Shown here: one piece after another, positions 13,010 through 25,100 of the stretch
Numbering within the stretch: position 1 is the stretch's first letter
How the letters are laid out: every line of letters begins with the position of its first letter
Origin: Escallonia rubra
Taxonomy: Eukaryota > Streptophyta > Magnoliopsida > Escalloniales > Escalloniaceae
Reading direction: 5' to 3'
NCBI GenBank assembly: GCA_033065855.1
Contig: JAVXUO010000423.1
Span: 1 to 64,000, forward strand
DNA: 64,000 nucleotides
Position numbers and translations under genes: made by a program
The notes under the pieces: model-generated
The model's database searches: none
What the model was told of the DNA's origin: nothing
What the model saw: only the letters and a program-made list of their open reading frames with translations

Positions 13010-13250
13010 GCGCCTGTTTTTTTATAACCGTTTGTTTTATTTTGTTAAGTTTTGTTGGATTTTCAGAAATGAGCCTAAAAAGGAAAAAATTTCAATTTGA
13101 AAACGTGTTTTCAAAGCACGTTTTCAACTAAGAAGGCGCGGTTTGGAACCACGATTTCCCAAAATGTGGTATGCGGGTAAATAAGTTTGGAAATGGGGTA
13201 AACAGGTTATTAAGTTTTTAATTTGTATTATTTAGGGAAAAAACTCTGCG
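13010..13250. repeat. Dispersed repeat copy 1 (pair with 17,290-17,520)
   Basis: This stretch and 17,290-17,520 are diverged direct repeats. Both contain a gaaaacgtgttttcaaa palindrome-like block, a cgatttcccaaaatgtgg block, ggtatgcgggtaaataagtt, and acaggttattaagttttta followed by attatttag. Spacing between copies is about 4.2 kb. They could be long ends of one element or two insertions of a MITE-like family. Confidence 0.7.
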
Positions 13251-13600
13251 TACTTATGGTCTCAAATCAAATCCAGGAAGAGACAGGTGAGGTTACACCA
13301 GTAGGGAAACACAATAAAGGATGTAACTGCAAAAGATCTGGGTGCCTCAAGAAGTATCGTGAGTGTTTCCAGGCCAATATTCTGTGCTCTGACACTTGTA
13401 AATGCATGGAATGCAAGAATTTTGAAGGAAGTGAAGAGAGAAGAGAGCATGCTAATGCCATGGCACTTGCCCAATAGTCGGCCAACGTGACCATCCATGG
13501 GGCCATTATGTTCTCTGGTTATGGTACTCCTCCAGCAACCAAAAGTAGGAACAATCCACAACTTATTTTGGGATATCTAATCATCAATGTAACAAAAGAA
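13223..13600 (+). pseudogene. TSO1-like CXC domain (TCX/CPP family) fragment
   Basis: The frame encodes [20 protein letters not shown], then [20 protein letters not shown] and EGSEERR. This is the second CXC (CRC) domain of plant TSO1/TCX proteins, which bind CHR promoter elements in DREAM-type complexes. The invariant Cys in KKYCECFQ is Arg here. A stop at 13,475-13,477 interrupts the frame, yet family-like sequence continues after it (GAIMFSGYGTPPATKSRN). No upstream first CXC domain was found. It is a single decayed exon, immediately after the dispersed repeat at 13.0-13.25 kb. Confidence 0.85.
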
Positions 13601-14072
13601 GGGCACAATTTCAACAGGTACTATCCTATTAACTTTCCAAACGAGGATGTCTTTCTTGTTGGTTAATGTGGAATATTCCTGTCTATCGGGGTAAGTGGTT
13701 ATTTCCCCTGTTTCTGGTACTTGGTGATATAAATGATCATTATCTTGTTACTTTTGGTGCATAGTAGGTCTGTCCGGTTCAGAATAAGGAGGGAATAAAA
13801 CCATGCAGGGCTAACAGGTTAGGGTTGTCGCAAACATTACATCTTGGGAAAAAAACATCAGAAAAATTATGAGAATGTGCCTATTCTCTCACTCTAAGAA
13901 CAATTTCTTAAACAAACAAGTCTTTGGCATTAATTTCAGGGTTTTTTTTTAGGGGGGTGGGGGGGCGTGATCCATTATCTTCACCACTTCAAATGACTCA
14001 AGATACTTTGCCAGGCCCAGGGATGGGTTTTCTGTTGTGGGTACCAATTTCCACAAATGTAGCTGGCGCTAA

Positions 14073-14196
14073 TCTAGGTAGCACGGACACGGACACGGTG
14101 TCGGTGTCGGACACCGACACCAACACCGGACACCGCAATTTCCAAAAAATCAGATTTTGGACACCGTATGACACTCCTATTTTTTAATATAATTTT

Positions 14197-14232
<36 letters not shown>

Positions 14233-14941
14233 AATATCAAATATATTCTACAATCTAAAATAACAAACAATAATAAAAAACTGTCAAAATAAGGAATTTA
14301 AATACAATAAAAGAAACGAGAGGACAAAGGGTGAAAAGAAAAAATAACAGGAAAGAAACGAGATGAGTGACGACAAAGGGAGAAAGGGAAAAAAAGAAAA
14401 GAGAGAAACGAGAGGACTGTTCTCAGGAAAGAAAAGAAAGAGGACTGGAACAGGAGACGAGATGAGGATAAGAGAAGAAAGAGAACTGCGGGTTAGCGGC
14501 GGAGGACCTCCGGCGAGACTCTGGCGACAGCGGCAACAGCTAAGTTCTCTTCCTTCGGCGACTGTAGCCTTCAGATCCGTTGGCTTCGGCTTCGGATCTT
14601 CGTCGACTGAGCTCCGGCAACACCGGCGACAGCTCCGGCAACACCAGCGACACCGGCGACAACCTTGATGTGGTCGGCAGACAGCAGACTCGAGGTGAGA
14701 GAGAAGAAGACGATAATAGTTCAATAAATCTAAAATTGGCCCTAAACTGTTCCGACACTGCCGATTGCCGTGTCCGACACTCCTCGGTGAAGTGTCCGAC
14801 GCGGTGTCGGAAAATTAAAAAAAAAATCCCGACACAGATTGGCGGTGTCCGACACGTGTCGGGCGGTGTCCGGAGGGTGTTGGGGTGTCCGTCCGTTTAG
14901 GACACCAAACCTCCACCTAGGAGAGGTGTCCGTGCTTCAGA
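14073..14941. mobile_element. hAT-like non-autonomous element, family A, copy 1 (869 bp)
   Basis: It is bounded by the 8-bp duplication ggcgctaa at 14,065-14,072 and 14,942-14,949. Ends read tctaggtagcacggacac and (reverse complement of the right end) tctgaagcacggacac, imperfect inverted repeats. Both subterminal regions are packed with gtgtcc/ggacac motifs. Inside are a (TA)n tract at about 14,203-14,229 and a purine-rich and GC-rich block. No transposase is encoded. The 8-bp TSD points to the hAT superfamily. Lys/Arg-rich open frames inside it are compositional. Confidence 0.85.
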
Positions 14942-15276
14942 GGCGCTAACTGTCCTCATCAGAGACTTTGTCTCAATTCATCTAAAGCGCTTAATCTCCA
15001 ATACATGGGAACTAAATCTAATGTTCTTACCAAGTAGGATATACCATTACCAACATCTCTAGAGATGAGAGATAAATTTACTGTTATATTGCTATTATCT
15101 TTGACATGGCATTCACCTATAGTTAAAAAAAGGTCCCGAATAAATTAAGAAAAGGACTTCTTATTTGAACGGAAGCAAAGAACATCCAGTATTTGAATGA
15201 CAGTTTTGTGCGTAGACATACATCATAAAGAGGAAACACAAAGGAAAGAATTGAGCGTGAAGCCTCAAAAGTTTAC

Positions 15277-15495
15277 CTTATATCAATTGCCATAACATCA
15301 GAATTGCTTTTTGCTGGTGGGAGAGTATAATTTGGTGAATAAACCTAGAAAAAGAGACAGATCTAATTAGCATATGTATCCATATAAGAATACCTACCAA
15401 AAGTAATTTTACAAAACACCAACCTGGTTGCAAATTTCACAGGTAATATCGCCTTTTTTATTGCACCATTTCTGAATGCACGTTCGATGCGCAAA
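15277..15495 (-). pseudogene. RING-CH (RINGv/MARCH-type) E3 ligase, two exons only
   Basis: Exon 15,495-15,424 encodes FAHRTCIQKWCNKKGDITCE then ICNQ, the C-terminal half of a C4HC3 RING-CH finger. Exon 15,344-15,277 encodes VYSPNYTLPPAKSNSDVMAI then DIR, matching the Pro-rich linker that follows the finger in plant RING-CH ligases. Both have proper AG acceptors and GT donors on the minus strand and compatible phases. I could not find the preceding exon (first Cys pairs) between here and 17.3 kb, nor the following exon below 15.27 kb, where a family A element lies at 14.07-14.94 kb. It is either a truncated gene or one with missed exons. Confidence 0.75.
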
Positions 15496-15499
15496 CTAC

Positions 15500-17280
15500 A
15501 TGCCAGAACCAAATCAAAAGAGTATACATGTCAATACCAGTTCACAGTCCACCAACATATCAATCAAGTAATTAGAGTTAATAGACCAGTAAAACACCAG
15601 ATCAGATGATGCAGAACACTGCCAACAAATTCTACGATTTATCAAACACTTGAACTAACAGGAAAGAAAAATGGATCCTGCCAGAAAATGTGCAAAATAT
15701 ATGTAAACAGAAACCCACTTTGAAGCCAATAGTCGTTGACCACAAAGAACTAGTAGAGAAATTATGCAGATGAAAACTCAAAATCAACTTAGTCAGTGAA
15801 CTTGAGACAACAGCAAATGTAAATAGACTCGAAACACCAAGCAGGAAGGAAAAAAATTTCAACACCATTAAAGATGATCTAGTTGCAAAAGCTCTAAATG
15901 CTTACACAAAAAGTTAGATATGACTTTAAAAACAGCATTATCGACAGCGAACGCCCAAGGAAAAATGCACCTTGCAGCAAAGCCTAAATAGAACAGTATT
16001 GCTCGTACAGGTACAACTTACAGTTCAACTTTACAGTTGTTTTCTGTGATTGAAGTAATTTCTAAGCACAGACACATACACAATTGACAATAAAAAATAC
16101 CTGAATCCATTTCAAAAAGTAAGAAATTCCAGAAAAAAAAAAAAAAAAATGGATACTTTAATTTATCAAAACCCATAATAGAGCTGTACAATCCAAAAAG
16201 GAAAGTGCCACTTCCGTGCATCCAAAAATTAGCCCAAAGTACAAGACCTCCAAAAATAGGATGAATTGGAAGTGGCACCCACCACATTTAAAATCTTCTC
16301 TCTCTTTTGAAGAAACCAAAACTAATTACAGAACATGAGGACTGATAAAACAAAAAAAAAAAACTAATAAATGCATCAAACCACATACACCGAAATGCCA
16401 AAACCCACAAAAATGAATAAGCAACCAAAAAAATCAAGCATCATAAAAATCCGTAAAAATCCACATGCCAGCACCAATGTTCCACCAAAAGTAAAACACG
16501 ATTACCATTCAATAATTCATCAAAACCAACAGATACCCGCATGCCAAAAACTCACAAAATCAGTAAGCAACACAAGGAAAACAGTATACAGCTTATATAA
16601 AGCCTAGAGGCATGGAGCAACTGAGGCATGGAGCAACAGTTCAACACCAACATCCGCTATCCATTGAGGCATTTCCTCAAACAGTTAGAGGACGACCGGA
16701 CATGCCTAAACTATATAACATAAAAGCTAGCACGATTAACTTCCAATAACTAGGGTTATGGTTTCAACCATTGGTAAATAAAAAAACGCAGGATTAGAAG
16801 AGCTAGTGTAAAAAGTTTCAATCAAATTCAATGGTAATGGTAATTAGAGTTACATGTACCCAAAAGAAAGAAATCAAATAAATGCAAAATGGAATCAAAG
16901 TTTTCTCACCTTCGCTCGGAGAAAATCTGTTTAATTAGCTCCACTCGGCTATCTTGATTCCAGGGGGAGAGGATCCTGAGCTAAGGGTGAGGCGAAAGAG
17001 CCCTGCCGATTGCCGTCCGGCCGTCGGTGAACAGGTGTCTGGCCGTCTGGGTGAGAGTTTCAGAGATTAGGGCAGAGTCGCAAGGAGAGAGCCAGAGAGG
17101 CGATGGTGGTTGGAGAGTCGATGGTGGCCGATGGTGGCCGATGGTGGTTGGAGAGTCGATGGTGGCCGATGGTGGCCGATGGTGGTTGGAGACTCTGGAG
17201 ACGGAGTCAGGCAGAGAGAGTAGGTGCAAACCGTCTTCTTGAAGATCAGGGGGAACAAGGAAGGAAGAGGAGGGCAAAAA
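15500..17280. other. AT-rich DNA plus 38-bp minisatellite
   Basis: 15,500-16,980 is AT-rich with poly-A runs near 16,134-16,149 and 16,350 and no supported gene. At 17,109-17,184 a 38-bp unit starting gttggagagtcgatggtgg is present twice exactly, followed by a third partial copy. Its sub-repeat is gccgatggtg. Frames through it (Gly/Trp-rich on plus, HHRPP on minus) arise from the repeat. It could be 5' sequence of a divergently transcribed gene opposite APC5, but this is unsupported. Confidence 0.5.
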
Positions 17281-17289
17281 GGAGACAGT

Positions 17290-17520
17290 CAGGCAGCGGT
17301 TTTTGTTTGTTTTATTTTGTTATAGTTTTGTTGGATTTTGAGTAACGAGGCTAAAATGGAAAAACAATTTTGAAAACGTGTTTTCAAAAAACGTTTTCAA
17401 CTCTAAAGTCGTGGTTTGAAACCGCGATTTCCCAAAATGTGGTATGCGGGTAAATAAGTTTCAAATTGTGTTAAACAGGTTATTAAGTTTTTAATTTGGA
17501 TTATTTAGAGAAAAAACTCA
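17290..17520. repeat. Dispersed repeat copy 2, in the APC5 upstream region
   Basis: Diverged copy of 13,010-13,250, ending 300 bp before the APC5 start codon. It retains the blocks described for copy 1, including ggtatgcgggtaaataagtt. Its position makes it likely to sit in or next to the APC5 promoter. Confidence 0.7.
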
Positions 17521-17819
17521 AATAACTGCGTCCAACTCAAATAAGTTGGCGCCTGGTTGATTTTGGGGGGATTTGACGAGGTTTTGGGACTTTCCTGGAG
17601 TCACACTCTCATCACAAACTCTCTACTGCTCAAACCGCCTCTCTCTAGCAATCTCTCTCCCTTCAAGCTAACCAATCGACCATAAAGTATCAGCCCTTAC
17701 CCTAAAGCCATTGGGCAATGTTCTTTGTATGTTGATTCAAACCCAGATTCGCTCTAAATTCTGACGAAACCCTTCTCTGTTTTCGTCACAATCCTTGATT
17801 TGAAAGCCCACAAAAAACA
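17521..17819 (+). promoter_or_regulatory. APC5 promoter / 5' UTR region
   Basis: No clear TATA box is visible. A CT-rich stretch (ctctctctagcaatctctctccc, 17,639-17,662) is typical of plant 5' UTRs. A ttggcgc sequence near 17,545 resembles an E2F site (TTTGGCGC), which would suit a cell-cycle gene, but one base differs and a single such match carries little weight. No uORF effect was assessed. Confidence 0.4.
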
Positions 17820-19259
17820 ATGGCAGGGATCTTCAAGCAGACCGGTTCGTTCGCCGTCACGCCCCACAAAGTCTCCATCTGCATCCTCTTGCAAGTCTAC
17901 GCACCCCCCCCTCAAATTTCGGTCCCATTCTCCTCCGTATCTCAGCACAATCGCCTCGGCTTGTTCCTTCTAGCACTCACTAAGGTACCCTTTTACGCAT
18001 TTCCCCACAAGTTTACCATTATTCTTTAGTTTCTTGATGTTACATTTCATGTGCGACGCACTTGTAAATTGTTTGTGACATTTATTTTGGCATTCTTTTA
18101 GTTAAGTAGATTAACTTGTAGAAATCTGTTTAATGGCGGGAGTACTGGTCTGAAAAATCACTTTTCTTGGTTAAATGTTACTTATCTGCTTCATAATCTG
18201 TTCCGTTTGTCTCTTCGCAAGTTTATAGGATAGAGTTTGCACATTTAGACAACGAATTGCACATTTAAACAACAAATTGCACATTTTGACAATGAATTGC
18301 ACACAAATAGAAAATATAGATCAATTTATCACTCTTTGACAAGTCAATTTAGGGCAAAAACAATGAATACACACAATGTTTACATGTTTACACTCTATTC
18401 TAGGAATTTGCTTTTTTTTTTCTTTTAATGAAATTGATGAGAATTACCTATTTAACATATCTTAATAGTTGTCCTTGGCATCGTAATGGTTTATATCTCA
18501 ATAGTAGTCCTTGGCATCGTAATGGTTTTCATTTGTAAAGGCGTGTACTGAAATTGGTTTTCTTAAGGCTTGTGATGATATATTGGAGCCAACACTGGAC
18601 GAACTTATAACCCAACTGGGGAGCATTGGTGGGTTGCCACATGATTGGTTAAGCGATCATTTAACTCGTAGGCTATCGTCCTTATCGTCACCCGATGAGC
18701 TGTTCAACTTTTTTAGCGATTTACGAGGTAAGTTGTTCCCTTATCTTCATATTGTCTTCTCCTCTCTTCTACCATTTCTTATGAGTTCAACTTCTGGAGA
18801 AAATTTCTCAGAGACACTGATAAAATTATGATTAGGCATCCTTGGGGGCCCTGATACAAGCGCTTTGGATGATGATCAAATTGTCTTGGACCCAAATAGC
18901 AACCTAGGATTTTATCTTCGCCGTTGCTTACTCGCCTTCAATACATTGTCATTTGAGGTATTGAGTTGTAATATTATTTTTTGTTTGCTGTAAGTTATGC
19001 TTTGTTCATTCCGCTATAACACTCAAAGTTATTTGGTAACCAATTGACAAACAAGTATCTTATTATTGAACTAAGTTGTAGCACTAAACCAATCGGGTAC
19101 TCTGTAATTATGCTTTGAGGATACAAGTGCAGCTAGGTAGCACGGACACGGACACCATGCCCAACACCGACACCCAACCGGGACACCGGACACTGCAATT
19201 TCCAGAAAACCAGATTTTGGACGCCACATGACACTGCTGAAAATATAATAAAATTTCTT

Positions 19260-19291
<32 letters not shown>

Positions 19292-19309
19292 ATATTTTCA
19301 GCAGTATGT

Positions 19310-19344
<35 letters not shown>

Positions 19345-22124
19345 ATGAGAAATAAAGACAGTAACATGAAGTAGTCTCAACAAGAAAGAAAGTCGGTAAC
19401 AAGAGAGCAGCTGAATATCTCAACAGTAACAAGAGGAGAAGGAAAAAAACATGGGACCAAAGGATCAAGGGGAGGTCTTATATAACCAGATGGGTTTGTA
19501 AATGAGGTCGGATATGTTGACGTATCTTCCTCTGGACTGGTAAGTTTGGGTGCTTTTAGTAACAAAACGAAGGAAAAGAGAAAGAGATGAGAGATAAAGA
19601 AGAAAGATACCTTTTTTTGGGGTCGATCTGATTAGGCTTTGGCTTAAAAGTTCATTTCTAAAAAAGTCCCAGATTTGTCATTTATTACACGCTGACCTTG
19701 AAATAGGTTTGACATATTGTATTTTGGTCCCATACGCGTGGATACTTCTTCAAGAGGTGTCCGACACAGTGTCCCGTAATTAAAAAATAAATCAATATAA
19801 TCGGACACTACTGAGAGGTGTCAGACATGAGTACGGAGGTGTCGGTAGGTATCGGACACCATACTCGACCTATATGGGGTGTCGGTGCTTCCTAGAAGTG
19901 CAGTTGTATTATACTTTTCGAAAAAATGACTAGTAGTCACGCTAACCAACGTTGTTAAACAAAAAACGATATGAAACATTTACTCTAAAAGTTTCTAGTT
20001 GCTTAGCTGAAAGAAAGCCCTGTGTCGAAGAATATGTTTTTTTGGTTTCTCTCTTGAAGCGCAATCAAGGACTTGTATATTAGCGGAGTGTTAAGCATCA
20101 GGTTATTGTCTGGGCTCATTTTATATCAGCTTAAGCAATTGGTTACTTAACGTGGTACCGGACCTTGGTAAAGTCTTGGGTTTGAGGATCCCAGTTTGTG
20201 CGCGGGTTAGCATGGCACCTCTGGTTTGTCTCTCCAGTGCGTTCGGCGGTTTACACGTGAAGTAGTGTCGAAGTTTGACGTATATGTGAGGCAGGTTACA
20301 CATCACAGCTTAAGCTTGTAAAGTAAGTGGTTACTGACCAGTCTGAATACTAAGTCAGTTTGATGTAAACTGTCATAAGGAGCAGGATCCGCCTAAGCAT
20401 TTTACAAACAAAATATACACATTACTTAGTTAATACATAAGTTTAAAGTTGTCCAAACGTTGCATACTTGCACTAATATCAGCTATTCTATTGCCCAAAG
20501 TGGTGGAAACTTCTGCTTGTCATTTATTTGCAACTCCTTAAGTTGTTCATATTACTTTGTAACAAGTTTTTCTGTAATCAAATGGTGCCATCTTTGGTGG
20601 TGGTCAAGTAGCAATAGCCTTGACTATATAGCACTGATACTGAAATATCAAGGGCATTAGGCAATCACTGATAAGCTAAAATTTCAGAGGGTAGAACATG
20701 AGTTATAGCCCTTAAACACTGTGAAATGATTTGTGTGACCGCACTGGCCAAAGTACCCATCTTTACAGGTGTACTCCAGACGATAGAAGTATCGTTCTTC
20801 TATTCTTAATATGTAACTTTCTGTAACATCTTGAATGACTTCTTTAGTTTTAAGAGTTAAAAGAATTTCTCGGTAGTTTAGAATTGTTTACTGTATATTG
20901 TATTATCAAATGGATATGTGAAATGCTGCTGTGGTAATAGAAAACATTTCTGTTTCTTCTATGTTAATATATAGCGGGAAGGTTAGGTTATAAATTAGGA
21001 TGGCACATAAATATAGTTAAAAATGCATCATAAATAGAGTAGGCAGCATGCACCAATTTTGGTGCTTATTGGTTTCACTGGCAATTGTGTGCTCCCTATG
21101 TTGAAAGCACTATCAACCATCTATCATCAGATTGCCAAAAGTGTACTCGTACTCCGATTGCAATTGGATGGCTCTGTAACACATCAGACTTCTTAAATGT
21201 GTTTCAGTGGCTTCGACTTGTTTGTACTTGTAGAGTTTGTGCTGAGTTAAAGAGATACATAAAATTGAAGTTTAAAATGTGAAGAAGATAGGTAAATGAT
21301 TAAAGTGCTTGAGAATCCAAAGGGGAGTAAGACGGAGTACTTGGACTGCAGTTTTAGTAAAATTTAGAGGAGGTAGGGAGAGAAGTAAAGATGGACAGTC
21401 AACAAGTTCCTAAGAAAGATATCTTCAGCTATCTTGGCTTAATAATGCACAAGTTGGGATAGATTGATGAGGATGTTACCTATAGAATAAGAGTGGTTGG
21501 CCAAAGTGAAAGTCAACAATGTTGTATGGTTCAAAATGTTGGGCACTGTAGCCAAAATGTGCAACCACACAAGGGACATAGTAAGAAATGAGGATATCTG
21601 CAACAGAGTGAGGGTGGCGCCAAATGCGGAAAAGGTGAAAGAACTTTGCTTGAGATGGTTTCGTCATATCCAACGAAGGAAGAAGTGATTTTTGATGCCA
21701 AGTTAATGGGGTAAGACGAGGTAAGTTTAAGCCGAGGACAACTTTGGGAAAAGTAGTGAGAAAAGACTTGATTGCTAGATATTTATCAGAGAACATGTGC
21801 TTCGTTAGTGGGGGATGGAAGAAAAGGATTCATGTAGCCGACTCCAAGTAATGTGGGACAAAGGCTTGGATGATGATGATGATCATGACGGTGAATAGGT
21901 TTTTTCAGTCCAACCATTTTTGAAGAGATACTCTAAGGTCTAATTTGTAAGAGCTTTGAATTATTGAGCTCTTGTATTTTATTGGACAATTAGTTGTCTA
22001 CCATGGCATTCAAACTTTCTTTCATGGAGGTCATGGATACAAGCTAAGAAGCACGGAGACGGGTGCGGATACGCGGATATGGCATATTTGAAAATTTTAG
22101 GATACGGGTGCGGCCGGGATACGG

Positions 22125-22167
<43 letters not shown>

Positions 22168-25100
22168 CGTATTTTTACTATGTACACCTAGTGTTAAATT
22201 TCTAAACAATTTGAATCAGACATAAATTGAACTATACTCATTGAACCACTGCTTTAAGCCTTTAAGTTATTAACACATTGAAAGCACTACACTGATTATA
22301 AGTTGGTTCGGTGGTTCCAATTTACTGAGAAGTTAGAACTTTCTACCATTATTTCTCTGTATTAAAATCCACGTCCAAGTCACAACAGAAGGTAGTAGCA
22401 AAGAGAATTTGAGGACAGAGAGAGGAAGACAGAGAGTCAGAGACTTATCTTTGGAGAAATGCTGTCGGAGGTAAGTAGACGTCTCCTCTGGTGGTCGCGA
22501 GTGGTCGCGGGTGGTCGCAGGTAGGTCGCAGATGATCGCTTGTAGGTCACCGGTGGTCGCGGGTGGTCGCCAGAGTCGCCGGGTGGTTGCGAAGAGGACT
22601 GCCGACGCTGCTTTCTCTCTCTCTATCAAACTCCAACAATTCGATTTGCCCTAATTAGGTAAGTTACAATTATTTCTTTTATGTTTTCACCCCAAAAAAT
22701 GAGGTTCTATGTTTCAACCCTCGAAACATCTTTTGAAAATTATGTTTTTGACCCATAAGTATTGGATCTGCACCCGAACCGTATCCTATCCGCACCCGAA
22801 TTTCGGAAAATAAAGAAAATAAAAGGAAAAGAATGAGTACGCACCCTAGCTGCACCCGCTGCGCACCTGACCTCGATACTTCCCCCCTTTTGAAGCACCC
22901 GTGCTTCATAGGATACAAGTTTCTTCTTCAACACTGGGTCTCTCATTCTGCTTGTTCCTTTGAACTCTGGAAGCTCGTATGTCTTCCATTTATCTACCTC
23001 TCCACATTTGGGAGCGAGGTGCACATGAGGGAGGATTTGAGAGCTTGATTGACATTGTGCTTTTTGGGACAACTGGTCATCGAACAAGATCAATCTCTTT
23101 CTAGCGGTATATTTTTGTTTTATCTACATCAAATTGCAACGACATGGTGTTAAATATTATCTTGGTTATGTTAGGGTTGCTCATATAGGTCTTAAGTAAG
23201 ACCAAGACAGAGAGGATTCCTTAGCCTTTGAGGATACTGAGTCCAGTTTGTGTCTTACTTTTCCAGAAAACAAATCATAGTAGCTAATAACGATAAACAT
23301 CAATAAAACTTTAAACAACAACTTTCAAACTTTCTAGTTGCTCGGCTGATAAAAGGCCTTGACCTAAATGTTTTTGTTGGTTCTCTCACCATGCGCAATT
23401 GAGGGCTTGTACGCCTAGGGAGTGTTAAAGCATCATATGATTGCTGGTTCCATTTTCTATCGTCTTAAACAATTGTATTAGACCTTTGCTTTGGGAAGGC
23501 CTTGGGTTAAACTCTCCCAGTTTGTGTGCGGGTGAGCATCGCTTTGTTATGTTGTTATATGAGCACCTCTGGGGTGTCTCTCCAGTGCGTTTGGCGGCTT
23601 ACACGTGACTATGTGAGGCAGAGTGTTAAAGTGTAATTCTGACAGCTTAAGCTTGTAGAGTACGTGGTATTGACCAGATCCCAGTATTAAGTTAGTTTGT
23701 TATAAGTTGCTAAAAGAAGCAAGAGCCACTTAAACATTTTACAAACAAAGGTTACATATATTGCTTAATTATTTCACTTTCTTAAAAGTTTTCCACAGGT
23801 TACGTGTTATTAGCTTGAACTGGTGGTGACTTCTGCCCGTCATCTATTTGTGGCGGCATCAAGGTGTGCAAAATACTTTGTAAGAAGTTCTTCCAGAATG
23901 GCCATCTTTGATGTGTTCCAGAGGTGGACTAGCCATAGCCATTTGACTGTAACGTATAGCAGACGCTAAAATATTGAGTGAATTAGGCAATAAATTGTTT
24001 AATCTAGCTTCATGGGAACAAGCAGGTGATAGCTTACATTACTGACCGTAACTAATTTGGTGATTAAAAACATAGGTAAGTTGTTAGTCATTCTTTCCAC
24101 GACATTTTAGGATTTGTAGGAGATTGTACACATTGAGCTTGGTTATTATTTTGGACAATGACATGCAAACTTTGGTTCTTGTAGATATTAGATTCAAGCT
24201 GCTTCTTTCTAACTTAGGTAGCATTTGAAATATTTTTTGTTTTCAGTTTTTTGTTCAGTTTTGAAACTAAATATCAGAGATCGACCCTTGAAAATGAAAG
24301 CTAAGATCCCTTTTTATGGTGCTCAGGGTCACAGAATTTGATAAGATTGGTAATGCCAATCCGTATGACCGGAAATAAGTCAGAATAAGTGATAAAATCG
24401 CATATTGACAAAAGTCAACTAACCTGTCGGTTAGTCGAGAACCAGCTGGTTCACCCCATTAGGAAAAAAAATGGCGTTTGACAGATAGTTTGAGGTGGGT
24501 AAGACAGCGGTGAATCACTTCCCTAAAGAACAAGTTAGCCACATGAAAGGCGTTAGCAGCCTTGCTTCACGTAATGAAATGCGCCATGCGTGAATAACAA
24601 TCCACAACAAGGACAGAATCATGTCCTTCAGGGATTTTGGGCAGCTCGAAGGCAAACTTCATGCTCACATCTTTACGCGGGAGGTGCAGAACTGGCAAGG
24701 GAGTGTGAAGAGCGGTGTGAGATTTCTTAGCTTTAGCTAGCTGACTAGTATAACACTGGAAAACAATTTGAGTGACATCCCTTTTAACAGAGGGCCAATC
24801 ATATCTCTCTTTGGTGGCCAAATCTATGGTTTTGAGCCTTCCAAATGGCAAGCAAGCTCACCAGCATGCATCTCTTAAACAAGAATCATGGACTGAAATG
24901 TGAGGGACGCATTGGCAAGTTTCACAAGAAAGTAAGCCGTTTCGGACATTGAAATTTAGATGATGACTTAAAGATCTTGAAAGGTAAGACCAAAATCAGA
25001 TCAAGTAGTGTGCTCATCCTTAAGTCTATCAAAGCCGGTAACGCTACACTTATACACTGCAAGACAAGATGATACGACTCGAAGCATTATTAGCTTTGTT

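Noticed and set aside
14363..14668. 101-codon Lys/Arg-rich frame
   Set aside because: It lies wholly within the family A element and reflects purine-rich repeats, not a conserved protein.
17027..17345. Overlapping Gly/Trp- and His/Pro-rich frames
   Set aside because: Produced by the 38-bp minisatellite at 17,109-17,184.
18568..18831. Plus-strand frame running past APC5 exon 2 into intron 2
   Set aside because: The donor at 18,728 and the exact phase fit to exon 3 show the extension is intronic.
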